Below, piece by piece: positions 1 through 7,803 of a stretch of DNA of 44,004 bases (the first letter of the stretch is position 1; every line of letters begins with the position of its first letter). The notes beneath the pieces were generated by a model. That model ran no database searches, was not told the origin of the DNA, and was given only the letters and a program-made list of their open reading frames with translations. Origin of the DNA: Lachnospiraceae bacterium. Its GTDB lineage: Bacteria; Bacillota; Clostridia; Lachnospirales; Lachnospiraceae. The DNA lies in contig CAJTBO010000037.1 in the NCBI GenBank assembly GCA_910573755.1, forward strand, positions 1 through 44,004, written 5' to 3'. The position numbers were made by a program, and so were the translations under genes.

Positions 1-120
1 ATCCAGCCTGTTAATATTCTTTGAAAAACCTGCCTGACGGACAGGTAGAATACTTGTGCTTTCATACAGGTATTACTGTTTTATTTTTATGTTTTTCTAA
101 ATCAATAGCATAATATTGAT

Positions 121-138
121 ATATTGTCATTACAATAT
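121..138. promoter_or_regulatory. Inverted repeat, candidate operator of the PTS operon
   Basis: The sequence ATATTGT-catt-ACAATAT is a perfect 7-bp inverted repeat about 65 bp before the first operon gene. A longer nested repeat (AATATTG...CAATATT) covers the same place. An AT-rich palindrome of this size fits a GntR/UTRA dimer site, and a UTRA regulator is encoded in the operon at 4320. No convincing -35/-10 pair was found, so the promoter itself is not placed. Confidence 0.4.
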
Positions 139-202
139 TACTATTTTACAGATCTGAAAACATAGTATCAAAAATCAATAGGAGAGAAGGGGGAGAAAGA
201 TT

Positions 203-679
203 ATGCCGGACATTATGTTGACCCGTATTGATAACCGTCTGGTGCATGGACAGGTAGGAGTGGCGTGGGCGAGTTCTCTGGGCGGCTGTAACCTGATCGT
301 TGTCGCGGATGATATCGCGGCGAAAGACCCTGTACAGCAAAGCCTGATGAGTGCAACGGCAAAAAACGCAGGCTGCGGTATCCGGTTCTTTACACTGGAA
401 AAAACGATAGCAGTGATACATAAGGCATCGCCGAACCAGCATATTTTCCTGATCGTGCGGGATCCGCAGAATGCAAGGGTGCTGGTGGAGGGCGGCGTGC
501 CCATTGACAAACTCTGCATCGGCAATATGCATGTGGGACCGGGAAAGGAAGTAACCGGAGATGTGCATGTTTATATGGATCAGAAGGATAAGGAAGATCT
601 GAAAGCGATCCGTGCAAAAGGGGTGGATGTCTATATCCAGATAGCACCCGGGGATCGAAAGATAGACTTCGAAAAGTAA
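203..679 (+). CDS. PTS mannose/fructose/sorbose-family IIB component
   Basis: This is the cytoplasmic IIB phosphocarrier of a mannose-class PTS, which takes phosphate from IIA and passes it to the incoming sugar. The N-terminus carries the family signature IDNRLVHGQV, with His15 as the predicted phosphorylation site. The length of 158 aa is normal. GGAGAGAAGGGGG lies shortly before the ATG. It is the first gene of an operon with IIC (717), IID (1501) and, separated by other genes, IIA (5102). The family includes AgaV, SorB and GfrB-like proteins, and substrate cannot be read from IIB alone. The deglycase and kinase downstream suggest a sugar-amine substrate. Confidence 0.93.
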   Translation: MPDIMLTRIDNRLVHGQVGVAWASSLGGCNLIVVADDIAAKDPVQQSLMSATAKNAGCGIRFFTLEKTIAVIHKASPNQHIFLIVRDPQNARVLVEGGVPIDKLCIGNMHVGPGKEVTGDVHVYMDQKDKEDLKAIRAKGVDVYIQIAPGDRKIDFEK

Positions 680-716
680 AATCATTCAGACAAATATATA
701 AGGAGGAGAATGGATC

Positions 717-1511
717 ATGCAAATAACACTTATTCAGGGTTTATTGATCGCGCTCGTGGTATTTATCTGCGCGGCAGATAAACATATGGAAACCTTTATG
801 TGGTTTCGTCCGCTGGTAGTGGCATTTTTTACCGGCATTATATTAGGGGATATCTCTCTGGGATTGAAAGCAGGCGCGATAGCGGAGCTTTCTTATCTGG
901 GACTTTTGACAGTCGGCGGCACGGTTCCGCCGGATCCGCTGTTTGCCGGATTGATGACGACGGTTCTCGCCTATACGACAGGCTGTGACGTAAATACGGC
1001 GCTGGGCCTTGCGGTTCCCTTCGCGCTGATCGGACAGTGGATCGGTACCGGCACAAATACATTTTACGCAGGTTTTCTGCCCTCTATCGACAGAGACGTG
1101 GCAGAGGGAAACGAAAAGGGACTGGAGAAAAAGATGTATATCGGATGGTTTCTCTATTCATTCCTGTTTGCAGTGGCTGCATTTTTGTCCGTATATGCGT
1201 TCCAGAGCGGCATTTCTGCTTTTGTAAACGCGTTCCCGGAATGGCTTGTTCACGGCTTTGAGGTTGCAGGCGGCCTGATGCCCGCAGTCGGCCTTGCACT
1301 GCTGTTGGTTGTAATGCTGAAAAAGGAGAATGTGGCGTTTTTGCTGGCAGGCTTTGTGATCATGGTCATTGCAAACTGTGCAAACATCCTGCCGGTGGCG
1401 ATCATTGCCGGATGTATCGCGTTCGTGGGATTCAATCGTGATATACAGATAGCAAAACTGCAGGAATCTGCAACGGCTTCGGGGGAAGGAGAGTTTGAAG
1501 ATGGAATCTAA
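717..1511 (+). CDS. PTS mannose-family IIC permease
   Basis: This is the first membrane subunit of the mannose-class PTS permease (264 aa, many hydrophobic segments). It starts with the typical IIC N-terminus (LIQGLLIALVVFICAADKH) and contains the family-conserved GDISLGLKAGAIAELSYLG region and a PPDPLFAG loop. AGGAGGAG precedes the ATG at a good distance. The 3' end overlaps the IID gene by 11 bases, suggesting translational coupling. It probably works with the IID protein as the sugar channel in the cytoplasmic membrane. Confidence 0.93.
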   Translation: MQITLIQGLLIALVVFICAADKHMETFMWFRPLVVAFFTGIILGDISLGLKAGAIAELSYLGLLTVGGTVPPDPLFAGLMTTVLAYTTGCDVNTALGLAVPFALIGQWIGTGTNTFYAGFLPSIDRDVAEGNEKGLEKKMYIGWFLYSFLFAVAAFLSVYAFQSGISAFVNAFPEWLVHGFEVAGGLMPAVGLALLLVVMLKKENVAFLLAGFVIMVIANCANILPVAIIAGCIAFVGFNRDIQIAKLQESATASGEGEFEDGI

Positions 1512-2286
1512 AATTACAAAAAAAGATCTGCACAATATGGCGATCCGTTCCATGGCAGAACAGTGCTGTTTTAGTTTTGAGCGTATGCAGGCAGTCGGAT
1601 TCTGTTATGGTATGACAAAGTGCTTCCGGAAGATCCATGGCGATAACAATAAAGAGATGGCTGAAGCGATGGCTAACAACATGGATTTTATCAATACGGA
1701 GCCTCACATGGCGGCGATCCTGCAGGGACTTATCGTTTCCATGGAGGAAAGAGGGCAGGAGAGAAGCCTGATCCACGGCTTGAAGACCGGTCTGTTCGGG
1801 CCTCTCGCCGGACTCGGCGATGCCATCTGGTGGTATACGGCAATGCCGATCATCGCTTCGATCTGTTGTTCCCTGGCAAGCCAGAACAGCGTACTCGGCC
1901 CGATACTGTATATTCTGTTCTGGGCGGTAACGGCAGTGGTAAGCCGCATCTGGTTTGTAAATCTGGGATATAAAGCGGGCGTAAGCTCCATCAAGTTTAT
2001 CGGGGATAACGCAGGCGCCCTTACAAAGGCGGCAGGCATACTGGGCGTTATGGTCGTAGGCGGCCTGATTCCGAGTTATGTAAGTTTCGCGTTCCCGGAA
2101 ACTCTGGTTGTTGCAGGCAGCGTTTCCATTCAGGGTATCTTTGATTCCATTATGCCGAATATCCTGCCTCTGGGTTTTGTGTTCTTATTATACTGGCTGT
2201 TTAAGAAAAAGAATGTTAATACGATCAAACTGATCTTACTGGTGATCGCGATATCCATTCTGCTTTCTTTCCTGGGAATTATGTGA
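1501..2286 (+). CDS. PTS mannose-family IID permease component
   Basis: This is the second membrane subunit of the mannose-class PTS. The N-terminal half is amphipathic (ITKKDLHNMAIRSMAEQCC) with the conserved FSFERMQ region. It is followed by the IID signature GPLAGLGDAIWW and hydrophobic C-terminal segments. I take ATG 1501, preceded by GGGGGAAGGAGAG, over an in-frame TTG two codons upstream; this gives 261 aa. It overlaps the end of IIC. A gap of about 130 bases with no recognisable gene or hairpin follows before the SIS gene. Confidence 0.92.
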   Translation: MESKITKKDLHNMAIRSMAEQCCFSFERMQAVGFCYGMTKCFRKIHGDNNKEMAEAMANNMDFINTEPHMAAILQGLIVSMEERGQERSLIHGLKTGLFGPLAGLGDAIWWYTAMPIIASICCSLASQNSVLGPILYILFWAVTAVVSRIWFVNLGYKAGVSSIKFIGDNAGALTKAAGILGVMVVGGLIPSYVSFAFPETLVVAGSVSIQGIFDSIMPNILPLGFVFLLYWLFKKKNVNTIKLILLVIAISILLSFLGIM

Positions 2287-2419
2287 TCGGATAAAAAACG
2301 GTTACTTGATAACTTTCCTTATTACGCGGCGCCTTGTTCCGGCTGGCTCGGTCTTTCGAAGCAGCCGGGGCAGGGTGCCGCAGACAGAAAAATAACAGAT
2401 TAAGGGTGGAAATTTATTT

Positions 2420-3424
2420 ATGGAAATGGTTAATTTTAATGAACAGCAGATCATTGCAAACGGCGACAGGATATATACACAGAGGGAAAAGATCGAAGCG
2501 ATTGCGGATTCCATTGCAGACAGCGGTTTTGATCTTCTTTTATTTACGAGCAGCGGCGGAAGTCAGGCTATGTTAGATCCCTTTGCTTTTTATATCCGGC
2601 ATGAGTCGAGACTTCCCGTGGAGAATATCATATCCGCGGATCTGCTGTCCGGCGGCTGTAACCGCATAACGGAGAAAACGGTGGCTTTTCTGACTTCAAA
2701 ATCCGGGGATACCGAAGAGACGGTAAAGGCGGCAAGGTGGCTGAAGAAGCAGGGGGTACGGCTGGTTTCCGTTGTCGGGAAACCGGATTCCGTACTGGAA
2801 GCGGTCAGCGACGATACGGTCGTCTATGGAGAGGGCAGGCCGCAGGAGCTGGTACTGTATCTTCTGATCGGGCGGATTCTGTACCGCAGCGGCAGTTTTG
2901 AGGACTATCCGGAGTTTGCGGAGGAGCTGAAGGGGCTTGCCTTTGCGCTGGCGCAGGTGCGGAAACAGGCGGATGAGAAGTGCCGGAAATATGCGCAGGA
3001 TTATTGTAAGGAACCTTATAACATCTGGGTGGGCAGCGGTGATCTCTGGCCCACGGCCTACAGTTACAGTATGTGTGTACTGGAGGAGAGCCAGTGGATA
3101 CGGACCAAAAGTGTCTCCAGTCCGGAATTCTTTCACGGAACGCTGGAGCTTTTGGAGGAGGATGTATGCATGACGCTGCTCTTGACGGAAGGACCCACAA
3201 GGGAACTGGACGAAAGGGTAAGGGATTTTGCGCTGCAGCATACCAAAAAACTGACCTGTTTTGACTGTGCGGAATATGAACTGCCCGGCATCAGCCGGAA
3301 GTTCCGCAGGTGGCTGAGCCCTGTGGTGATGGCGGCGGTTTTGCAGCGCATCAGCAAAAATATAGAGCAGATCACCGGACATTCGCTGGATATCCGCCGA
3401 TATTATCGAAAAGAGAATTATTGA
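2420..3424 (+). CDS. frlB: SIS-domain sugar-amine-6-phosphate deglycase (FrlB-like)
   Basis: The 334-aa protein has two SIS (sugar isomerase) domains of the FrlB/GfrE type. FrlB splits fructoselysine-6-phosphate into glucose-6-phosphate and lysine. Visible features are the sugar-phosphate loop TSSGGSQ, the TSKSGDTEET segment, and the SPEFFHGTLE motif with Glu236 and His239. By analogy with FraB/FrlB deglycases, that Glu and His are the likely catalytic pair. It is immediately followed (1-base gap) by a FrlD-like kinase. Substrate could be fructoselysine, glucoselysine or another Amadori product. An AgaS-like aldose-ketose isomerase role is less likely given the partner kinase. Confidence 0.8.
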   Translation: MEMVNFNEQQIIANGDRIYTQREKIEAIADSIADSGFDLLLFTSSGGSQAMLDPFAFYIRHESRLPVENIISADLLSGGCNRITEKTVAFLTSKSGDTEETVKAARWLKKQGVRLVSVVGKPDSVLEAVSDDTVVYGEGRPQELVLYLLIGRILYRSGSFEDYPEFAEELKGLAFALAQVRKQADEKCRKYAQDYCKEPYNIWVGSGDLWPTAYSYSMCVLEESQWIRTKSVSSPEFFHGTLELLEEDVCMTLLLTEGPTRELDERVRDFALQHTKKLTCFDCAEYELPGISRKFRRWLSPVVMAAVLQRISKNIEQITGHSLDIRRYYRKENY

Positions 3425-3425
3425 T

Positions 3426-4289
3426 ATGAGAATGATTGCATTAGGAGACAATGTGATTGATTATTACCGGAACACCAAAGAATGTTTTCCGGGTGGCAAT
3501 GCGGTAAATGTGGCGGTGCATGCGGCGAAGCAGGGGGCTGTCTCGGAATATATGGGAAACCTCGGTACGGACAGGTTTGCCGGGGTTATCACGGAGGCGC
3601 TCCGTACATTTGGCGTGGATTACAGCCATTGTCCCGTATTGTCCGGAAAAACGACAAAGGTCTGCCGGTATGATGTGACAGACGGCGAAAGAACTTTTGT
3701 ATCGGTGGAGACAGGAGAGGACTGGGCAGGGCCGATACGGTTGGAGGAAGCGGATCTGAAGCATCTGGCAGAGGCGGACCTGATCGTCTGCAGCTGCAAT
3801 GCCAAAATACCGGAGCAGGTAAGGGCGGTGCAGGAACTGCCGCCGGTATTTGCCTATGATTTCGGAGAAAAGGAAAAGTACCGTACGGAAGAATATTATG
3901 ATCTGGTATGCCGGCGCATAGATCTGGCGATGTTCTCCTGTGAGCCGATGGAGAAAAAGGAATTTGAGGAATTCTGCAGGCCTCTGCACAAAAGGGGCGT
4001 GGTGCATATATTGGCAACTGCCGGTGCGGAGGGACAGCTTTTATCTGCGGGCGGCAGAATTATAAAAAAAGGTGTTCAAAAGGTGGTTCCAAGTGATACA
4101 ATGGGTGCGGGAGATTCCTTTTTGGCGGCATTTTTGAACAGTCTGATGAATGCGGGCTGGCGGAAAAATGATCTGATGCCGGAGGCGGCTTTGGCGGCGG
4201 CACTGCAGGCAGGGCAGGAAGCATCTGCGAGAAATTGTATGCAGCAGGGTGGATTCGGCGTGAGATCAGAGGTTTCTCCTGTTAGTTAA
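3426..4289 (+). CDS. frlD: PfkB-family sugar kinase (fructoselysine 6-kinase, FrlD-like)
   Basis: The 287-aa protein is a PfkB/ribokinase-fold kinase. The N-terminus GDNVIDYY and the PGGNAVNVAVHAAKQGA segment match FrlD, which phosphorylates fructoselysine at the 6-position. The anion hole and catalytic motif DTMGAGDSF is intact, with Asp230 as the predicted base. It begins one base after the deglycase stop, so the two are surely co-translated. If the PTS already delivers 6-phosphorylated substrate, the kinase may serve unphosphorylated substrate entering by another route. The name is inferred from the family plus the FrlB neighbour. Confidence 0.78.
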   Translation: MRMIALGDNVIDYYRNTKECFPGGNAVNVAVHAAKQGAVSEYMGNLGTDRFAGVITEALRTFGVDYSHCPVLSGKTTKVCRYDVTDGERTFVSVETGEDWAGPIRLEEADLKHLAEADLIVCSCNAKIPEQVRAVQELPPVFAYDFGEKEKYRTEEYYDLVCRRIDLAMFSCEPMEKKEFEEFCRPLHKRGVVHILATAGAEGQLLSAGGRIIKKGVQKVVPSDTMGAGDSFLAAFLNSLMNAGWRKNDLMPEAALAAALQAGQEASARNCMQQGGFGVRSEVSPVS

Positions 4290-4319
4290 TACGTTTGTCA
4301 AACAGGGGGGAATAGTGCG

Positions 4320-5069
4320 GTGGATTTGAACGGATTATATCTGGATAAAACAAGCCCCATGCCTTTGTATGAACAGCTCAGGCAGGCGCTTTTAGAGGCG
4401 ATCACAAACGGAAAGATCCCGGAAGGGGCAAAGCTTCCGACGGAGGAGGAATTGTGTGAGCGGCTGGGAATTTCCAGACCGGTGGCACGTCAGGCGTACA
4501 GTGCTTTGATCACTGAGGGTTATGTGGAGCGGATGCGCGGAAGAGGGATGTTTGTAAGCCATCCGGATACCCGCGGGCGCTTTATCGATACACAGCTGAG
4601 TTTCGCAAAGGAAATGAGCATACTGGGAAAACGGCATCATACGGAAATGATCCATAAAGAATGGATCAGCGGGGATTTTATGCTGACAGGTCTTTTGAAT
4701 CTCGGCATGAGTGAGAGATGCTATCATATTAAGCGGATGCGCTATGTGAACGGAAAACCTTTTGTGCTGGCGGAGAACTACATTCCGGAATCGATTTTTC
4801 CCGGGATAGAGCAGTACGATCTGGCGAAAGAGTCTTTGTACGGCGTATTCGAAAGGGTATATCATGTAAAGGTGATGCGCGCAAAGCGCGTGATAAGGGC
4901 ACAGACGGCGGATCGGGAGTTCGCGGGATTTTTCGGTGTGCATCCCGGCTCGCCGGTTCTGTATATTACAAACGTGGCGGTTGACCAGAATGACCGTCCG
5001 GTGGATTTCAGCAAAGAATATCTGGACGGGCTTTCGCAGAAATTTGAATTTGATGTGATAAATAAATAG
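4320..5069 (+). CDS. GntR-family regulator with UTRA domain
   Basis: The 249-aa protein has an N-terminal GntR winged helix (about residues 10-75, with PLYEQLRQAL, GAKLPTEEELCERLGISR and YVERMRGRGMFV). A C-terminal UTRA effector domain follows (about 95-245), typical of HutC-subfamily regulators that sense sugar phosphates. It starts at GTG 4320, with a GGGGGG ribosome binding site in front. Placed inside the PTS/deglycase operon, it most likely represses it and is released by a phosphorylated intermediate. The palindrome at 121-138 is a candidate operator. Confidence 0.9.
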   Translation: MDLNGLYLDKTSPMPLYEQLRQALLEAITNGKIPEGAKLPTEEELCERLGISRPVARQAYSALITEGYVERMRGRGMFVSHPDTRGRFIDTQLSFAKEMSILGKRHHTEMIHKEWISGDFMLTGLLNLGMSERCYHIKRMRYVNGKPFVLAENYIPESIFPGIEQYDLAKESLYGVFERVYHVKVMRAKRVIRAQTADREFAGFFGVHPGSPVLYITNVAVDQNDRPVDFSKEYLDGLSQKFEFDVINK

Positions 5070-5101
5070 CAGGGTGGCTGTCTGCGGATAAGGAGTAGGA
5101 T

Positions 5102-5548
5102 ATGGTTGGTATAATTGTTACCGGACACGGCGGTTTTGCTGCCGGAATGGAGAAGAATGTAAAAATGCTTGCCGGAGCGGATACACAGCTTACGGCGATA
5201 GATTTTATGGAAGGAATGACGCCGGAGGAGTTGAGCGGAAAACTGAAGGCACAGATAGAAGCGGAGGCATCCGCCGGCGTTATATTGATACTGGCGGACC
5301 TGATGGGCGGTACGCCCTATAACTGTGCGGCAACGCTGAGCGTGCAGTACCCGAAAGTCAGGGTGATCGGTGGGGTGAACAGCGCCCTTTTGATGGAGGC
5401 CTGTATGTGTAATGTGATCGGGGAAGATCCGGAAGATCCGGATAAACTGGCGGAAGATCTGGTAGAAAATGCCCGGACGGGTATGGGAAAGTTTGTGCTT
5501 GATATACCGGCGGCGGAAGATGAAACGGAAGGCGAAGACGGGATTTAG
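5102..5548 (+). CDS. PTS mannose-family IIA component
   Basis: This is the IIA phosphocarrier of the mannose-class PTS (148 aa). His9 in the VTGHGGFAAG motif is the site phosphorylated by HPr. The ADLMGGTPYN motif, characteristic of IIA(Man), lies in the middle. IIA is a separate protein here and is encoded after the regulator rather than next to IIB. The C-terminal tail is acidic. GGATAAGGAGTAGGAT gives a good ribosome binding site before ATG 5102. It completes the IIA/IIB/IIC/IID set within one transcription unit. Confidence 0.93.
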   Translation: MVGIIVTGHGGFAAGMEKNVKMLAGADTQLTAIDFMEGMTPEELSGKLKAQIEAEASAGVILILADLMGGTPYNCAATLSVQYPKVRVIGGVNSALLMEACMCNVIGEDPEDPDKLAEDLVENARTGMGKFVLDIPAAEDETEGEDGI

Positions 5549-5553
5549 GGGAT

Positions 5554-6231
5554 ATGGATCAGAAGAAGACAGGAAGGACATTCAGAGCGGTAGTGTTTGA
5601 TATGGACGGCGTTTTGATCGACAGTGAGCCGGTATATCTGGAATGTACCGTGCGGGCGCTGCAGCATGACTATCCGCAGGTGACAAGGGAGGCTTTATAT
5701 CCCACCGTAGGGATGCGGAGCAATGAATACCGGCCCTTTATGGCGAAACTTTTGCGGATGCAGGAGGATGATCCGGCTTTCGGTGAACTTTTGGAGCGGG
5801 TAAACGCTTCGTGTGTTGTGGATTACCGGAAGATCATGCGCGCGGAGGTGCCGGATATGTTAAGGGAGCTGAAAGATATGGGCATGCGGATAGCCCTGGC
5901 GAGCAGCAGCAGCCTTTCCAATATACAGCAGGTGCTCGGGGAATGCGGGATCAGAGACTATTTTGACAGTATTGTCAGCGGGGAGGCTTTTGAGCGCGGT
6001 AAACCGGATCCGGAAATATATCTCAGTACATTTGACCGTCTGCAGGTGATGCCGGAAGAAGTTCTGGTGGTGGAGGATTCCACCTACGGCGTGGCTGCCG
6101 GCGCGGCAAGCGGCGCCGTGGTGGCGGCGCTGAGGGACGGGCGGTTTTCTTTTGATCAGAGTCCGGCGCATCTTCGGATCGGGAGTCTGTCGGAAATACC
6201 GGGGATCGCAGCCCGGAGAGGCATGGGATAA
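5554..6231 (+). CDS. HAD-superfamily hydrolase (beta-phosphoglucomutase-like)
   Basis: The 225-aa HAD enzyme has all four motifs: DMDGVLID (nucleophile and acid/base Asp), a Ser motif in LASSSS, a Lys in KPDPEIY, and the acidic VVEDSTYG. It has the alpha-helical cap of the phosphatase/beta-phosphoglucomutase subfamily. It starts five bases after the IIA stop, so it belongs to the operon. It may dephosphorylate an accumulating sugar phosphate or an unusable side product. A mutase role cannot be excluded from sequence alone. Confidence 0.85.
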   Translation: MDQKKTGRTFRAVVFDMDGVLIDSEPVYLECTVRALQHDYPQVTREALYPTVGMRSNEYRPFMAKLLRMQEDDPAFGELLERVNASCVVDYRKIMRAEVPDMLRELKDMGMRIALASSSSLSNIQQVLGECGIRDYFDSIVSGEAFERGKPDPEIYLSTFDRLQVMPEEVLVVEDSTYGVAAGAASGAVVAALRDGRFSFDQSPAHLRIGSLSEIPGIAARRGMG

Positions 6232-6268
6232 AATGCCTGTAAAATGAGGAGGCAAAAGAGTATTTATT

Positions 6269-7111
6269 ATGAAAAAAAGCACACAGATAAAAGGAAATTT
6301 CCTGATTCTGGGAACTGCCTTTCTCTGGAGCTTTATAGGAATTGTTACAAAAGCCGTTTCTTATAACGGTATGACGGTGACCGGGATCACTTCGTTTATG
6401 GCGTTGGTACTGCTGCTTGTTTATAACCGCAGGCATAAATGGCATCCGACGCCGGTGGCAGTATGGGCAGGGGTTCTTACGGCAGTGATGAACATCTGCT
6501 TTTTTATGGCAAACAAGCATACAACTGTGACCAATGCGATTGTCCTGCAGTATTCGTCACCGATATTTGTTGTATTATACTATCGGTTATTTCAGAAAAG
6601 AAAACTGAAAAAGCAGCAGATTATCGCAGTCGGGATATGTTTTGCGGCGCTTTTATTGTTTTTTTCCGGGCAGCTTACCGTGCGGAATATGTTCGGAAAT
6701 GTTTTGGCACTGTTGTCAGGTATTTGTTTTGCGGGAGAGTTTTACCTGTGTGCAAAACCAAAGGTCGATGCGGTTTTTGTACATGTCCTGTCGCATTTGA
6801 TCTGTGTCATATTCTGCTTTGGCTATACGGGACTGTTTGTGCGTCAGAGCTATGATTTAAGACAGACGATGCTGGTGCTGGCGGCCGGGCTGCTCTGTAC
6901 GGGGATTCCTGCGGTCACTTATACGATAGGGATTCAGATGACGACGGCGCTGAACGCCAATCTGATCGCCATGTCAGAGGTGATCATGGCTCCGCTGTGG
7001 GCATTTCTGCTCTTTCAGGAGACGATTGGGTCATGGCTGGCGGCAATACTGATGGTTGCGGCAATTCTCTATGAGATTCGGATTGAGGCGAAGGAAGAGA
7101 TTTTAAATTGA
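6269..7111 (+). CDS. EamA/DMT-family membrane transporter
   Basis: The 280-aa protein has about ten hydrophobic segments arranged as two EamA repeats (FLILGTAFLWSFIGIV at the start, VLALLSGICFAGEFYL in the second half). Members of the drug/metabolite transporter superfamily export or import amino acids, sugars and other metabolites. ATGAGGAGGCAAAAG gives a ribosome binding site upstream. It is the last gene before the terminator at 7123, so it is probably co-transcribed with the PTS operon. It may export a breakdown product such as the amine or amino acid; that is inference. Confidence 0.85.
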   Translation: MKKSTQIKGNFLILGTAFLWSFIGIVTKAVSYNGMTVTGITSFMALVLLLVYNRRHKWHPTPVAVWAGVLTAVMNICFFMANKHTTVTNAIVLQYSSPIFVVLYYRLFQKRKLKKQQIIAVGICFAALLLFFSGQLTVRNMFGNVLALLSGICFAGEFYLCAKPKVDAVFVHVLSHLICVIFCFGYTGLFVRQSYDLRQTMLVLAAGLLCTGIPAVTYTIGIQMTTALNANLIAMSEVIMAPLWAFLLFQETIGSWLAAILMVAAILYEIRIEAKEEILN

Positions 7112-7122
7112 AATTCAACTAT

Positions 7123-7160
7123 AAAAATGACATTTTGCAGCAGGCAGAGTGTCATTTTTT
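7123..7160 (+). terminator. Rho-independent terminator of the PTS operon
   Basis: The stem AAAAATGACA (7123-7132) pairs with TGTCATTTTT (7150-7159), with a T run at the 3' side, just after the EamA stop codon. It separates the sugar operon from the next promoter. Confidence 0.8.
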
Positions 7161-7182
7161 AGTACGGCGGAAAAATTAGCTA

Positions 7183-7210
7183 TTGACATAACATACATAC
7201 CGTATATAAT
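7183..7210 (+). promoter_or_regulatory. Sigma-A promoter of the first GntR/ABC operon
   Basis: TTGACA (7183-7188) and TATAAT (7205-7210) are both perfect consensus hexamers separated by 16 bp. The -10 box lies inside the inverted repeat at 7196-7227, so a bound repressor would block it. Confidence 0.85.
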
Positions 7211-7227
7211 AGTGTATATACAGTATG
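7196..7227. promoter_or_regulatory. GntR/YtrA-type operator (large inverted repeat)
   Basis: The left arm CATACCGTATATA (7196-7208) and right arm TATATACAGTATG (7215-7227) match as an inverted repeat at 12 of 13 positions, around a 6-base spacer. It covers the -10 box and the start-site region about 55 bp before the YtrA-like regulator gene. This arrangement is typical of autorepression by a GntR-family dimer. Confidence 0.75.
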
Positions 7228-7282
7228 CGCAAGTAAAACACTCTGATCAGAAAACTGTATAAAGAACAGAATGAGGGATACC

Positions 7283-7654
7283 ATGAAAATTATATTATCA
7301 AATCAATCCGAGAAGCCGATCTACCTGCAGATCAAGGAACAACTTGAAGAACAGATCCTGAGCGGGGAGATTCCCGAAGATACGGTGCTGCCGTCTATCC
7401 GGAAGATGGCGGCGGATCTGCTCGTCAGTGTGATCACGACGACCCGTGCCTATAAGGAACTGGAGGCCGACGGTTTTATTACGACAGTGCCGGGAAAAGG
7501 CTGCATCGTTCTGCCGCCGGATAATAAGATCCTGCGGGAGCAGTATCTGCGGCGGATGGAGGAAGGGTTTATGCAGGCGGCGGGCGCGGCGAGGAAGCTG
7601 CAGATGCCCCTTGAAGAAGCGAAGGAGATCTTTGAGACGATCTGGAGGATGTGA
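7283..7654 (+). CDS. GntR-family regulator, YtrA subfamily
   Basis: The 123-aa protein has only a GntR winged helix (PIYLQIKEQLEEQILSG, LPSIRKMAADLLVSVITTTRAYKELE is the recognition region) and a short helical tail of about 50 residues. This is the YtrA pattern, in which the regulator is paired with an ABC transporter. I chose ATG 7283 because GAGGG lies 5 bases upstream; an ATG at 7271 lacks a suitable site. The gene follows the promoter and operator at 7183-7227 and precedes an ATPase and permease. It probably represses its own operon and responds to an envelope or antibiotic stress signal, as known for YtrA relatives. Confidence 0.88.
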   Translation: MKIILSNQSEKPIYLQIKEQLEEQILSGEIPEDTVLPSIRKMAADLLVSVITTTRAYKELEADGFITTVPGKGCIVLPPDNKILREQYLRRMEEGFMQAAGAARKLQMPLEEAKEIFETIWRM

Positions 7655-7665
7655 GATAGGTACCG

Positions 7666-7790
7666 GGAGGATATTTACGGAACTGGAAAACAGTAAATAT
7701 CCGTAAGGCGCCCAGAGAATTTACAGACGCAGAGCGGCTGGAAATTGCTCTGCAGGAGAAGGCGCCAGGAGGATATTTACGGAACTGGAA
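7666..7790. repeat. Leader element with a 23-nt direct repeat and alternative hairpins
   Basis: A 23-nt sequence starting GGAGGATATTTACGG occurs at 7666-7688 and again at 7768-7790. Between them GTAAATATCC (7693-7702) can pair either with the upstream GGATATTTAC (7669-7678) or with the downstream one (7771-7780). The downstream pairing is extended by GGCGCC (7707-7712 with 7761-7766) and by an inner stem GCAGAGC/GCTCTGC (7729-7735 with 7747-7753). The element ends directly at the TAGGAG ribosome binding site of the ATPase gene. The structures exclude each other, so this could be a switch. It resembles the element at 8702-8833. Confidence 0.7.
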
Positions 7791-7803
7791 TAGGAGAAAA
7801 ATA

